Part shown: one piece after another, positions 20,733-30,528 of the stretch
Layout of the letters: each line of letters begins with the position of its first letter
Numbering within the stretch: position 1 is the first letter of the stretch
Source of the DNA: Oscillospiraceae bacterium
Lineage (GTDB): Bacteria; Bacillota; Clostridia; Oscillospirales; JAAYXM01
Reading direction: 5' to 3'
DNA length: 32,776 nucleotides
NCBI GenBank assembly: GCA_017439555.1
Contig: JAFSIZ010000197.1
Coordinates: forward strand, 1-32,776
Notes under the pieces: model-generated
Database searches by the model: none
The model's input: the letters and a program-made list of their open reading frames with translations, nothing else
Told to the model about the DNA's origin: nothing
Program-made: the position numbers and the translations under genes

Positions 20733-22994
20733 ATGGCGAGAAAAGGGCCTTCAAACACTATTCTGAAGCGAATAAAGAGCGCGATGTATATTTGTCTTAT
20801 ACTCGGCTTTTTACCGCTTCTTATTGCTCTTATAAAGATTCAGCTGATAGATTATAAGACATATCAGGCTAAAGCGATAGAGCAGCAGACGCGCGACACA
20901 ATCATAACGCCGAAGCGCGGAGTCATATATGACAGGAATATGAAGGAGATTGCGGTCTCGGCAACGGCTGAGACTGTGTTTATCTCACCGGCCGAGATTG
21001 AGACCGACGAAGAGGCGCAGGTGGTTGCAAAGGTGCTTTCCGAGACTCTTGAGGTCGAATATGACGATGTGATCGAAAAGACTCAGAACAAGAAGAGCTA
21101 TTATCAGGTAATAAAGAAAAAAATCGGAATTGAAGAGGCGACAAAGCTCCGCGAGGCGATAAAGGAAAATGACGCAGTCGGAATCCATCTCACAGAGGAT
21201 ACGAAGAGATATTATCCGTATGGAAGCTTTGCTTCTCAGGTAATCGGCTTCTGCGGAGATGATAATTCCGGGCTTTTTGGCATTGAAATGAAATATGAGA
21301 GCACGCTGCGCGGCCTTCCGGGGCGTATGATTGCGGCGAAAAATGCTCGCGGAACGGAAATGTCGTTCCAATATGAAGAATATCACGATGCGCAAAACGG
21401 ACAGAATGTCGTTTTGACGATAGACGAAACAATACAGCAGGTTTTGGAAAACCATCTTCAGACAGCTGTCATTGACGGAAAGATCGAAAACCGCGGTGCC
21501 GGAATTGTCTATAACATAAAAACCGGTGAGATCCTCGCTATGGCAACCTATGGTGACTTTGACCTCAACGAGCCGTTTGTGATAACCGATCCCGAGGCTC
21601 TCAAACGCATTGAGGAAGCATCCGGGGATGAGCGGAAAAAGGTCCGCTCCAATGAACTGCAGGCATCGTGGCGAAACAAATTTATATCCGATGCATATGA
21701 GCCCGGTTCAGTTTTCAAAATCCTCACAGTTGCGATGGGCTATGAAGAGGGCGTTGTAAACGAGAATTCGAGCTTCAATTGCCCCGGTGGACTTCGTGTT
21801 GCGGACCGCACAATCCATTGCTGGAAGCGTGAGGGACACGGCAATGTATCCCTTTCACAGGCGCTTGAAAAATCGTGTAACTGCGCGCTTATGAACATAG
21901 CCGCAAAGATAGGAAATGAAAAGTTCTACAACTATTGCGAGGGCTTCGGGCTCCTTGATAAGACGGGTGTTGATCTGATCGGAGAGGCCGGCGGCTATTT
22001 TTTCAATGAAAAGGATTTCAAAAACCCGAACAACAAGGTCAGCCTTGCGGTTGCTTCTTTCGGCCAGACCTTCAAGGTAACGCCGATGCAGATAGTGTGT
22101 GCGGTAGGTGCTGTGGTGAATGACGGCAAGCTGATGAAGCCGCATGTTGTAAAGGAAATTGTTGATGATAACGGCATTGTCATAGAAAAGAACGAGCCGG
22201 AAATCGTGCGTCAGATAATATCCGAAAAGACATCTGACTTTATAAATGATTCAATAGAAGAAACGGTTGCGACGGGTACAGGTAAGAATGCTCGTGTGAC
22301 GGGATACAGAATAGGCGGAAAAACAGGTACATCGGAAAAGGTCGATGAATATACGGCGGAAGAGGGAAAGAAATATATCGCGTCCTTCTTCGGTGTCGCT
22401 CCGATGGAAAACCCTGAAATTGCGATACTTATAATACTTGATACTCCGCGCGGAATATATCTCGAAGGAAGCCAGCTTGCAGCTCCTGTTGCAGGAAAGG
22501 TGTTCGGTGAGATTCTGCCGTATCTCGGCTTTGAGCCGACCTATACTGCAGATGAGCTCACAGGTGCGGAAGTCGTTATGCCAAACCTCATAGGCGGAAC
22601 AAGTGAGGGAGTAAACAAGTTGCTCAGCACAAACAGAAACTATTCGTCGTTCACGATAAAAACCGTCGGAGACGGCAATATCTGTACTGATCAGATTCCG
22701 GCAGAGGGCGCGAAAATACCGAACAATTCAACTATTGTTGTATATATGGGAGGTAAGGCTGATTCGGAAGAGGTCATAATGCCGAATGTTATCGGAATGA
22801 CGCCTGAATCTGCAAACAAGCTCATAACAAATGCAGGTCTCTATATGAAATCGAATGGCGCGGTTGACAAACGCTCTGCAGCCGTAGGTGCAACAAAACA
22901 GCAATACCCCGAGGGAACAAAGCTTAAACGCGGCACAGTGGTTACTGTGGAATTCTACGATGTAAACAGTGTTTCGGAAGGCATTTCCGGATAG
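20733..22994 (+). CDS. Class B penicillin-binding protein with two PASTA domains (SpoVD/PBP2B/FtsI type)
   Basis: 753 residues from the ATG at 20733, with AGGGGTGAT upstream. A short basic start and one membrane segment (about 15-37) precede a PBP dimerisation domain (PKRGVIYDRNMKEIAVS). The transpeptidase domain is complete: Ser326-x-x-Lys329 (SVFK), Ser381-Cys-Asn383, and KTGT at 530-533. Two PASTA domains follow (about 612-677 starting VVMPNLIGG, and about 683-748 starting VIMPNVIGM). It cross-links septal peptidoglycan with its partner FtsW. B. subtilis PBP2B has two PASTA domains and SpoVD one; here a single gene occupies the place of both, so it is likely the essential division PBP. Confidence 0.95.
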   Translation: MARKGPSNTILKRIKSAMYICLILGFLPLLIALIKIQLIDYKTYQAKAIEQQTRDTIITPKRGVIYDRNMKEIAVSATAETVFISPAEIETDEEAQVVAKVLSETLEVEYDDVIEKTQNKKSYYQVIKKKIGIEEATKLREAIKENDAVGIHLTEDTKRYYPYGSFASQVIGFCGDDNSGLFGIEMKYESTLRGLPGRMIAAKNARGTEMSFQYEEYHDAQNGQNVVLTIDETIQQVLENHLQTAVIDGKIENRGAGIVYNIKTGEILAMATYGDFDLNEPFVITDPEALKRIEEASGDERKKVRSNELQASWRNKFISDAYEPGSVFKILTVAMGYEEGVVNENSSFNCPGGLRVADRTIHCWKREGHGNVSLSQALEKSCNCALMNIAAKIGNEKFYNYCEGFGLLDKTGVDLIGEAGGYFFNEKDFKNPNNKVSLAVASFGQTFKVTPMQIVCAVGAVVNDGKLMKPHVVKEIVDDNGIVIEKNEPEIVRQIISEKTSDFINDSIEETVATGTGKNARVTGYRIGGKTGTSEKVDEYTAEEGKKYIASFFGVAPMENPEIAILIILDTPRGIYLEGSQLAAPVAGKVFGEILPYLGFEPTYTADELTGAEVVMPNLIGGTSEGVNKLLSTNRNYSSFTIKTVGDGNICTDQIPAEGAKIPNNSTIVVYMGGKADSEEVIMPNVIGMTPESANKLITNAGLYMKSNGAVDKRSAAVGATKQQYPEGTKLKRGTVVTVEFYDVNSVSEGISG

Positions 22995-23018
22995 AAACAC
23001 GGAGGGAGGTTATTCCTT

Positions 23019-24458
23019 ATGAAGCTTCGCGAAATATTGAACGGTATAGAAATAATATCTGCAGATGTCGATCTTGACATCGAAGTCTGCGGTGTGGAAT
23101 GTGATTCACGCAAGGTGAGCAGCGGATCGGTGTTCGTTGCAATCCGAGGCTATGAAACCGATGGAAACAAATTTATAAAATCCGCTTTGGAAAACGGCGC
23201 TTGCGCTGTGATAACTGACAAAAAGAGTGCGATGGCAAAAGGCCGTATTCTTGTGAAGGATGCAAGGCGCTCTCTTGCCGTCGCTGCGAAAAACTTCTAT
23301 GGAAATCCGACCCGGGATATGAAGGTTATCGGTGTGACGGGTACAAACGGAAAAACAACCGTCACCTATCTCATAAAGCGCGGCCTTGAGCAGACAGGTG
23401 CTGTTTGTGGCCTTATCGGAACAAATCAGAATATGATAGGCTCTGAAATTATCGAAACCGAGAGAACGACACCCGAATCAAATGAGCTATGGAAGCTTTT
23501 TGCGAAAATGCGCGATGCAGGCTGCACCCACGTGATAATGGAGGTTTCCTCGCATTCTCTCGAGCTTTCAAGGGTGTATGGCATTGAATACGAGGTCGGA
23601 GCATTCACCAACCTGACTCAGGATCATCTTGATTTCCACAAGACCATGGATAAATACGAAGCGGCAAAGGCAAAGCTGTTTGAGCAGTCGAAAATTGCCG
23701 TAATTAACTATGATGATGAAGCAGGAAAGCGTATGATACGTTCCTGCCCTGTTAAAACCGTAAGCTTTTCGACAAAGGACAATATGGCGGATTATGTGGC
23801 AAAGAATATCCGCACAAAGGCTGCATCTGTTGAATTCGAGCTTGTCGGAATCGCGACAATCGGAAGAATCGAAATGAACATCCCCGGAAAGTTTTCTGTA
23901 TACAACGCGCTCTGCGCTTCAAGTGTGTTGCTGTCTCTCGGAATAAGCCTTCCCGATGTGATGAATGCGCTGAAATCAATTGAGGGAGTAAAGGGAAGAG
24001 CTGAGGTTGTGCCGACGGACACAGACTACACTGTTATGATAGACTATGCCCATTCTCCGGATGGCTTGGAAAACATACTGAAAACTGTAAAGGAGATAGC
24101 AGAAGGAAGAGTCATTGCAGTTTTTGGTTGCGGAGGCGACAGAGATGCCACAAAACGTCCGAAAATGGGAAAAATTGCGGCGGAATATGCTGATGTTGTG
24201 GTTGTAACCTCGGATAATCCAAGAACTGAGGAGCCTGAGGCTATCATTGAGGATATCCTGCCCGGTATCCGCGAGGTTACAGATAGTTTTGAATGTGTGG
24301 TTGACAGGCGCGCGGCGATTTTCCGCGCTCTCGATATTGCGCAAAAGGGCGACATCGTCGTGCTTGCAGGCAAAGGCCACGAAACATATCAGGAGATCAA
24401 TCACATAAAGCATCATATGGACGAACGCGAAATAGTCGCAGAATATTTTTCAAAGTAA
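23019..24458 (+). CDS. murE: UDP-MurNAc-L-Ala-D-Glu:meso-diaminopimelate ligase
   Basis: 479 residues. MurE adds the third residue to the peptidoglycan stem peptide. The ATP-binding GTNGKTT lies at residues 108-114, and TTPES and EVSSHSLEL follow as in the family. DNPRTE at 399-404 is the specificity motif for meso-diaminopimelate, as opposed to lysine enzymes. So the wall is predicted to be of the mDAP type. The gene is 24 bases after the PBP with GGAGG before the ATG, and is followed by murF. Confidence 0.97.
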   Translation: MKLREILNGIEIISADVDLDIEVCGVECDSRKVSSGSVFVAIRGYETDGNKFIKSALENGACAVITDKKSAMAKGRILVKDARRSLAVAAKNFYGNPTRDMKVIGVTGTNGKTTVTYLIKRGLEQTGAVCGLIGTNQNMIGSEIIETERTTPESNELWKLFAKMRDAGCTHVIMEVSSHSLELSRVYGIEYEVGAFTNLTQDHLDFHKTMDKYEAAKAKLFEQSKIAVINYDDEAGKRMIRSCPVKTVSFSTKDNMADYVAKNIRTKAASVEFELVGIATIGRIEMNIPGKFSVYNALCASSVLLSLGISLPDVMNALKSIEGVKGRAEVVPTDTDYTVMIDYAHSPDGLENILKTVKEIAEGRVIAVFGCGGDRDATKRPKMGKIAAEYADVVVVTSDNPRTEEPEAIIEDILPGIREVTDSFECVVDRRAAIFRALDIAQKGDIVVLAGKGHETYQEINHIKHHMDEREIVAEYFSK

Positions 24459-24509
24459 TCTGCTGATGAGGCACACGCTTTGTCATACTTTAAAGGGGAA
24501 ATTCAAACT

Positions 24510-25853
24510 ATGGAAAAACTGACTGCATCATATATTTCAAAGCTGTGCGGAGGTGTGCTCTATGGCGACGACGTACAGATAAATTCAATTGTGCGCGACA
24601 ACCGCGAGATAAGCGGCGGAGAGCTGTTTGTTGCAATCCGCGGCGAAAAGTTTGATGGTCACAGCTTTGTGCAGGATGCGGCAAATCGCGGTGCTTCGGC
24701 GGTTCTCGTGTCGGAAAAAAACGATGTGTGTGATGCCGCGCGTATTGTTGTGGAAGATACTGTCAGGGCGCTTGGTGATATCGCAAGCGGATACCTCAAA
24801 ACGCTTGAGCTTTTGCGCGTGTGCATAACGGGAAGCGTCGGAAAAACAACAACGAAAGAGATGTGTGCGGCTGTTCTGGCTGAAAAATACAAAACACATA
24901 AAACACAGGGGAATTTCAACAACAATATAGGGCTTCCACTGACGGTTTTCGGACTTGATAAAAGCCATGAAGCGGCTGTTTTTGAAATAGGAACAAACCA
25001 TTTCGGGGAGATCCTTCCGCTTGCGAGGATTGCGGCTCCGCATATAGCTTTGATAACGACTATCGGAGAAAGCCACCTTGAAGCTTTCGGAACAAAAGAA
25101 GGGGTCCTTCGCGAAAAAACGGAGATTTTCAATGGGCTTGTCGATGGCGGCGTTGCAGTGCTGAACGGCGATGATCCGCTTTTGTGGGGACTGCGTGACA
25201 GCTTGAAGCATAAGGTGTTGTGGTTCGGGCTTCAGAATGAAGAATGTGATGTGTTCGGAGAGATCATCAGCGCAAATGCTTATGAGGCTGTGTTTGAGGT
25301 CCGGGGAAGTGATGTCACCTTCCGGCTGAGCTGCGGCGGCGAGCACAATGTGCGTGATGCCCTTTCCGCAATAGCTGTCGGAAGAGCTGCGGAAATGACG
25401 GACGAAGAAATTGCACGCGGTCTTTCGCGGTTTGAAAACACAGGAATGCGCCAGGATATATATTCACACAACGGCATAACGGTAATAAGGGATTGCTATA
25501 ACGCAAATCCCGATTCGATGCGTGCATCCCTCGCGTTTCTCCGCGATTTTGAGACGGATGGAACGCGCTTTGCGGTGCTTGGCGATATGCGTGAGCTTGG
25601 AGGGAATGCTGAAGCTTTGCACGTGGATACAGGTCGCTTTGCAGGCGAGTGTGCTGATTGTGTGCTCACAACGGGCGAGTTTTCCTCAGCATATATGCGC
25701 GGAAGCGAAAAGGTTCTTGTGTTTGAGGACAAAATTGAGCTTTCTGAATATCTCAGGCTCAATGCGAAGAACGGTGATGTTGTTCTCGTCAAGGGGAGCT
25801 ACGGCACAAAGATGTGGGAAGTGCTCGAGCTGATGAAATGGGAGAGGAAGTAG
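24510..25853 (+). CDS. murF: UDP-MurNAc-tripeptide:D-alanyl-D-alanine ligase
   Basis: 447 residues from the ATG at 24510, with AAAGGGG upstream; an in-frame TTG at 24480 is unlikely. MurF adds D-Ala-D-Ala to the tripeptide made by MurE. The three Mur ligase domains are seen: an N-terminal substrate domain (SIVRDNREISGGELFVAIRGEKFDGHSF), the ATP site GSVGKTTTKEM (residues 108-118), and the C-terminal domain with YNANPDSM and LGDMRELG. The gene directly follows murE, and MraY uses its product. Confidence 0.97.
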   Translation: MEKLTASYISKLCGGVLYGDDVQINSIVRDNREISGGELFVAIRGEKFDGHSFVQDAANRGASAVLVSEKNDVCDAARIVVEDTVRALGDIASGYLKTLELLRVCITGSVGKTTTKEMCAAVLAEKYKTHKTQGNFNNNIGLPLTVFGLDKSHEAAVFEIGTNHFGEILPLARIAAPHIALITTIGESHLEAFGTKEGVLREKTEIFNGLVDGGVAVLNGDDPLLWGLRDSLKHKVLWFGLQNEECDVFGEIISANAYEAVFEVRGSDVTFRLSCGGEHNVRDALSAIAVGRAAEMTDEEIARGLSRFENTGMRQDIYSHNGITVIRDCYNANPDSMRASLAFLRDFETDGTRFAVLGDMRELGGNAEALHVDTGRFAGECADCVLTTGEFSSAYMRGSEKVLVFEDKIELSEYLRLNAKNGDVVLVKGSYGTKMWEVLELMKWERK

Positions 25854-25859
25854 ACACTT

Positions 25860-26849
25860 ATGATTTGGGAATATATAGCAGCTGCAGGTATAGGCTTTGC
25901 AATTACATATCTTTTCGGTAAGGTGCTCATACCTTATCTCAGAAAATTGAAATTCGGTCAGAAAATTCTTGAAATAGGGCCGAAATGGCATATGGGCAAG
26001 CAGGGAACGCCGACGATGGGCGGAATTATGTTCATTCTCGGAAGTGGCATTGCAGCAATCTTTACAGGAATTCCGTATATGCTGCAGGGGGATTTGCGCC
26101 ACATAATAGTTTTCCTTTTTGCGGCAGCTTTTGGCGTCATCGGCTTCATAGATGACTATGCAAAAATTATGAAGAAAAAGAATCAGGGCCTTACGGCGAT
26201 ACAGAAGCTGTTGCTTCAGCTTACCTCTGCCGCTGTATTCCTTTCACTTCTGAGAATGCTTGGGGATCTTAACCCGGCTCTCTATATTCCTTTTTTTGAT
26301 ATAACGGTAAACCTCGGCTGGATTCCTTATCTTGTGATAATGCTTCTCGCTATTGTGGGAACAGTAAATGCAGTCAACCTGACTGACGGTGTCGATGGCC
26401 TCGCAACGAGTGTTACGCTTCCTGTTGTTCTCGTGTTTGCGATAATCGGAGCATATATGGCATTTTCAACGGTCGGTATCTTTGCATCCGCGCTTTTTGG
26501 TGCGCTCTGTGCTTTTCTCATATACAATTTCAACCCGGCAAAGGTGTTTATGGGGGATACAGGCTCTTTGTTCCTTGGCGGCGCGGTCTGCGGAATGGCA
26601 TTTGCCTTTGATATGCCGCTCGTGCTTCTGCTTATGGGAGTAGTCTATATCGCCGAGGCGTTATCTGTCATTCTCCAGGTTTTGTTTTTCAAAATCACCC
26701 ACGGCAAGCGCCTTTTCAAAATGTCACCTATTCATCACCATTTTGAAATGAGCGGTTGGAATGAAAAGAAAATCTGCGCCGTATTTATGACGGTGTCGGC
26801 AATTGGTGCGCTTGTCGGCTTTGCAAGTATAATGGGCAAGCTGTTTTGA
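25860..26849 (+). CDS. mraY: Phospho-N-acetylmuramoyl-pentapeptide transferase
   Basis: 329 residues, a polytopic membrane enzyme with about ten membrane segments. It transfers phospho-MurNAc-pentapeptide to undecaprenyl phosphate, forming lipid I on the inner face of the membrane. Motifs are GTPTMGGIMFI, FIDDYAKIMKKKNQGLTA (catalytic DD), NLTDGVDGLA, FMGDTGSLFLGG and the histidine motif SPIHHHFEMSGW. The ATG is six bases after murF with GAGAGG upstream. Next is ftsW; murD, usually here, is missing. Confidence 0.97.
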   Translation: MIWEYIAAAGIGFAITYLFGKVLIPYLRKLKFGQKILEIGPKWHMGKQGTPTMGGIMFILGSGIAAIFTGIPYMLQGDLRHIIVFLFAAAFGVIGFIDDYAKIMKKKNQGLTAIQKLLLQLTSAAVFLSLLRMLGDLNPALYIPFFDITVNLGWIPYLVIMLLAIVGTVNAVNLTDGVDGLATSVTLPVVLVFAIIGAYMAFSTVGIFASALFGALCAFLIYNFNPAKVFMGDTGSLFLGGAVCGMAFAFDMPLVLLLMGVVYIAEALSVILQVLFFKITHGKRLFKMSPIHHHFEMSGWNEKKICAVFMTVSAIGALVGFASIMGKLF

Positions 26850-26874
26850 GTTTTCAGAGGAGTGTTAATTGCAT

Positions 26875-28023
26875 ATGGCAAAAAAGTCGAAAGAAAAAGT
26901 AAAACGAAAGAGCAGTGCAGTACGCGGCTCTTTGGATTATCCGTTTCTCATCCTTGTAATTGCGCTTATGGGAATCGGGCTTCTTATGCTGTTTTCGGCG
27001 AGCTATGCCGCAGCTTATTATGACCCAAAGATAAACAACGCAACCTATTATTTCACACGTCAGGCTATCTTTGCCGTTGCAGGAGTATCCATAATGTTTA
27101 TAATAAGCTTTATGGATTATCGCAGATTCCGCGTGCTCTCGCCGCTTCTTATGATTGGTAGTATCGCTCTTCTTATATTGGTTCTGATTATAGGAAAAGG
27201 AAATTTCGGTGAGAAGCGCTGGATAGACCTGGGTTTCATTCAGTTCCAGCCGTCAGAGATTGCGAAGGTCGCCGTAATTTTCTTCTTCTCAAGTATGATA
27301 TCAGTCAATTCGGATAAGATGAAGACGTTCCGTTATGGAGTTCTGCCGTTTGTGGCAGTTCTCGCCGTAATTGCGGGATTGATGTTTCTTGAGCCGCATC
27401 TTTCGGGTGCTGTGTTGATTGTAGGCGTCGGTGCGGCGCTTATGTGGATGGGCGGAACACACTGGGGCTGGTTTGCAAGCGCCATAGGTGCTGCCGGTGT
27501 TGCAGGTGTTGCGGCGATAAGCTTTCTTGACTATGCACGCAAGCGCGTCGAGACGTATATCAATCCGTTCCTTGATCCTCAGGGTGACGGCTATCAGATC
27601 ATACAGTCGTTATATGCAATAGGCTCAGGCGGTGCGCTCGGGCTCGGATTTGGTAACAGCAGGCAGAAATATCTCTATCTTCCTGAGGCTCACAACGATT
27701 TTATTTTTGCCATAGTATGCGAAGAGCTTGGATTTATCGGTGCAGTAATAATTCTTGCTCTTTTTGCACTGTTGATCATCCGCGGCTATTGGATTGCGCT
27801 CCACGCACGCGATAAATTCGGATCACTGCTTGCCGGCGGTATAACAACAATGGTTGCCTTGCAGACAGTTCTGAATATCGGTGTTGTAACAGGAGTTCTG
27901 CCTGTAACAGGTGCGGCGCTTCCGTTCTTCTCCTATGGCGGTACAGCATTGCTCATTCTCCTTGCGGAGATGGGTGTCGTGCTATCGGTTTCAAGATATA
28001 TTCCTGCAAAAAAGGCTGGTTAG
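26875..28023 (+). CDS. ftsW: SEDS peptidoglycan glycosyltransferase FtsW/SpoVE
   Basis: 382 residues with about ten membrane segments. SEDS proteins polymerise lipid II and work with a class B PBP, here the one at 20733. Typical motifs are FSASYAAAYY, FQPSEIAKVAV, EPHLSGAV, and the C-terminal VTGVLPVTGAALPFFSYGGTALL. The start is ATG at 26875 with AGAGGAG 12 bases upstream; a TTG at 26869 has better spacing and cannot be excluded. Only this SEDS gene lies in the cluster, so it may serve both division and sporulation. Confidence 0.95.
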   Translation: MAKKSKEKVKRKSSAVRGSLDYPFLILVIALMGIGLLMLFSASYAAAYYDPKINNATYYFTRQAIFAVAGVSIMFIISFMDYRRFRVLSPLLMIGSIALLILVLIIGKGNFGEKRWIDLGFIQFQPSEIAKVAVIFFFSSMISVNSDKMKTFRYGVLPFVAVLAVIAGLMFLEPHLSGAVLIVGVGAALMWMGGTHWGWFASAIGAAGVAGVAAISFLDYARKRVETYINPFLDPQGDGYQIIQSLYAIGSGGALGLGFGNSRQKYLYLPEAHNDFIFAIVCEELGFIGAVIILALFALLIIRGYWIALHARDKFGSLLAGGITTMVALQTVLNIGVVTGVLPVTGAALPFFSYGGTALLILLAEMGVVLSVSRYIPAKKAG

Positions 28024-28027
28024 ATAT

Positions 28028-29161
28028 ATGAAGTTTTTATTTGCTTGCGGAGGTACGGGAGGGCATATAAATCCGGCTCTTGCCGTGGCCAGAACTGTTA
28101 AGGAAAAACGACCGAACGCAGAAATACTGTTTGTTGGTGTTGAAGGCGGTATGGAGACACGCCTCGTTCCTGCGGCAGGTTTTGAAATAAAAACAATAAA
28201 GTCCGATGCAATTTCACGCAGGGGCGGCTTGCACGGTCTTATGGCAAACATCAGCGCCATAAAGAAGATAATAGGTGCGGAGAATACTGCCAAAAGAATA
28301 ATAAAAGAATTTTCACCCGATATTGTTATGGGTACAGGCGGATATGCCTGCTATCCTGTGCTTTCTGCGGCGGCAAGGCTTGGTATACCGAGCGTCATAC
28401 ACGAAGCAAACGCATATCCGGGTCTTGCGACGCGTGCGCTTTCAAAGCGAGTTTCAAAGGTTTTGCTCAATTTCGGGGTCAGCCGCGAAAGATTGCCGAA
28501 ACGCGCTTTGTGTGAGGTTGTGGGAAATCCGATACGCGGAGACATATTGATGTATGACCGCGAAACCGCGCGCCGTGAGCTCGGCGTGGAGAAACCGCTC
28601 CTTGTGAGCTTCTGGGGCTCGCTCGGAGCGCGTGAAATGAACAAAAAAATAGCAGAGCTGATAAAGCTCGAAACAGAAAATCCGGGAGAGTTTCACCATA
28701 TCCATGCAACGGGAAAATACGGCTATGAATGGATGCCGGGATATATTGCAGATATGGGTGTGGAGCTTCGGGAAAACAGCTTCATAACCTTGCGAGAATA
28801 TATCGACGATATGCCGAGAGTGCTTGCGGCGGCTGATGTTGTGATGTGCCGTGGCGGCGCGGGAACTTTGTCTGAGATAAGCGCGAGAGGAACACCTGCT
28901 ATCATCGTTCCGTCTCCGAATGTCACTGACAATCACCAGTTTAAAAACGCATCTGAGCTTAAAAAAATCGGCGGCGCAGTTGTGATAGAAGAAAAGGATA
29001 CCACAGCGCAGCTGCTCTATGATGAGGCAAAACGCCTGCTTTGTGATGAGGCGGCGAGAAAACAGATGTCGGAGCGCCTTATAGAGTCTGCGGTGCTTGA
29101 TGCATCTGAGCGTATATACGATGAGATGATGCATCTGATACGGGAAAAAGCACAAAGCTGA
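28028..29161 (+). CDS. murG: UDP-GlcNAc:lipid I N-acetylglucosaminyltransferase
   Basis: 377 residues from the ATG at 28028, five bases after ftsW. MurG is a peripheral GT-B enzyme that converts lipid I to lipid II at the inner membrane. Motifs are GGTGGHINPALAVA at the N-terminus, GTGGYACYPVLSAA, HEANAYPGLA (usually HEQNAVPG), VGNPIR and CRGGAGTLSEISARGTPAIIVP. The open frame extends back into ftsW but lacks a sensible start. It is followed by a 94-base gap before murA. Confidence 0.96.
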   Translation: MKFLFACGGTGGHINPALAVARTVKEKRPNAEILFVGVEGGMETRLVPAAGFEIKTIKSDAISRRGGLHGLMANISAIKKIIGAENTAKRIIKEFSPDIVMGTGGYACYPVLSAAARLGIPSVIHEANAYPGLATRALSKRVSKVLLNFGVSRERLPKRALCEVVGNPIRGDILMYDRETARRELGVEKPLLVSFWGSLGAREMNKKIAELIKLETENPGEFHHIHATGKYGYEWMPGYIADMGVELRENSFITLREYIDDMPRVLAAADVVMCRGGAGTLSEISARGTPAIIVPSPNVTDNHQFKNASELKKIGGAVVIEEKDTTAQLLYDEAKRLLCDEAARKQMSERLIESAVLDASERIYDEMMHLIREKAQS

Positions 29162-29255
29162 AATATCAATGTAACCCATTTTTTCAAAACGGCATAGTAT
29201 ATTGTGAATACGATGCACGGCCGGCATTGAAAAAGTGGGAGGGTGCTTTTTTGTT

Positions 29256-30506
29256 ATGAGCACATTGATTGTAAACGGAGGCAGAAAGCTTGACGGAAGA
29301 GTATCCGTCCACGGTTCAAAGAACAGCGTTTTGCCCATTCTTGCCGCGACTATTATCAATTCGGGAACAAGTGTCATACATAATTGCCCGAAGCTTCGCG
29401 ATGTGGATGCGGCTATTGATATCCTGAAATATATAGGATGCCGTGTTTTTGTTGATGGGGACACCGTTACTGTTGATTCGAAGAATGCGGCAAATTTTGA
29501 GATACCATATAATATGATGCGCGAGATGCGTTCGTCGGTCATTTTTATGGGTGCGATGCTTGCGGGTATGCGCAAAGCGCACGTGTTTACTCCGGGCGGT
29601 TGTGAGCTCGGCGCAAGACCGATAGATCTGCATCTTTCAGCGTTGCGCGCACTCGGCGCCCATATTCATGAAGAGGGCGGAAAAATAAAATGTGAAGCAG
29701 GCAGGATGCGAGGCAGAGACATCGTGCTGGCTTTTCCGAGCGTTGGAGCAACTGAAAATACAATGCTCACTGCTGTTGCCTGCGAAGGGAAGACCAGAAT
29801 AATCAATGCGGCACGCGAGCCGGAAATCGAAGATCTGCAGAATTTTCTCGTTTCTATGGGTGCGGAGGTCTCGGGGGCTGGAAGCTCAACGATAGTGATA
29901 TATGGCGGAAAGAAACTGCACGATACAGAATATGAAGTAATCCCGGACAGAATCTGCGCGGCGACTTTCTTGTGCGCTGCGGCAATCTGCGGAGGAAATG
30001 TGAGTGTCGGAAATGTTATTCCCGAGCATATAGAAACGGTAACCTCTATAATTGACAGCATAGGCTGTTCGCTTTCGATAAAGGGTAGAGATATCACTGT
30101 GCGTTGCCCTGAACGTCCATCGGCAATAAGGCTTGTGCGGACGATGCCATATCCCGGATTTCCGACAGATGCACAGCCTCCGCTTATGGCTCTTGCAACG
30201 AAATGCAACGGAACGAGTATGTTCGTCGAGAATATATTCGACGGAAGATACCGCCACGTAAGCGGCCTTTCAAGAATGGGCGCGGATATAAAGGTGGAGG
30301 GGAATGTTGCTATGGTTTGCGGCGTGAAAACGCTGTTCGGATGCCCTGTTGAGGCGACTGACCTGCGCGGCGGCGCGGCGCTTCTGATCGCTGCTATGGC
30401 GGCGGAAGGGAAAAGTGAAATATCAAAGGTTTGTCATATCGATCGCGGCTATGCGGCGATTGAAAAAAGTATGTGCGCGCTGGGCGCAGATGTAAAAAGA
30501 GTGTGA
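29256..30506 (+). CDS. murA: UDP-N-acetylglucosamine 1-carboxyvinyltransferase
   Basis: 416 residues from the ATG at 29256; GGGAGGG lies 12 bases before it. MurA makes UDP-GlcNAc-enolpyruvate from phosphoenolpyruvate, the first committed step of peptidoglycan synthesis and the target of fosfomycin. The catalytic Cys116 in TPGGCELGARPIDLH matches E. coli Cys115, so fosfomycin sensitivity is expected. Other marks are HGSKNSVLPILAA near the N-terminus and PYPGFPTDAQPPLMAL. Two MurA paralogues are common in Clostridia; which this is cannot be told. Confidence 0.96.
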   Translation: MSTLIVNGGRKLDGRVSVHGSKNSVLPILAATIINSGTSVIHNCPKLRDVDAAIDILKYIGCRVFVDGDTVTVDSKNAANFEIPYNMMREMRSSVIFMGAMLAGMRKAHVFTPGGCELGARPIDLHLSALRALGAHIHEEGGKIKCEAGRMRGRDIVLAFPSVGATENTMLTAVACEGKTRIINAAREPEIEDLQNFLVSMGAEVSGAGSSTIVIYGGKKLHDTEYEVIPDRICAATFLCAAAICGGNVSVGNVIPEHIETVTSIIDSIGCSLSIKGRDITVRCPERPSAIRLVRTMPYPGFPTDAQPPLMALATKCNGTSMFVENIFDGRYRHVSGLSRMGADIKVEGNVAMVCGVKTLFGCPVEATDLRGGAALLIAAMAAEGKSEISKVCHIDRGYAAIEKSMCALGADVKRV

Positions 30507-30528
30507 AACAAAAGAAGGTGAATGTATA

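Noticed and set aside
24585..25346. A 253-residue open frame antisense to murF
   Set aside because: murF is complete and conserved; the antisense frame has no recognisable start or motif.
29162..29255. A sporulation-sigma promoter before murA (CATAGTAT-like)
   Set aside because: The matching -35 element is not at the right distance, and the best alternative has its elements in the wrong order.
28454..29575. A 373-residue open frame antisense to murG and murA
   Set aside because: It overlies two clear essential genes and has a composition (Arg, His, Cys-rich) typical of antisense frames.
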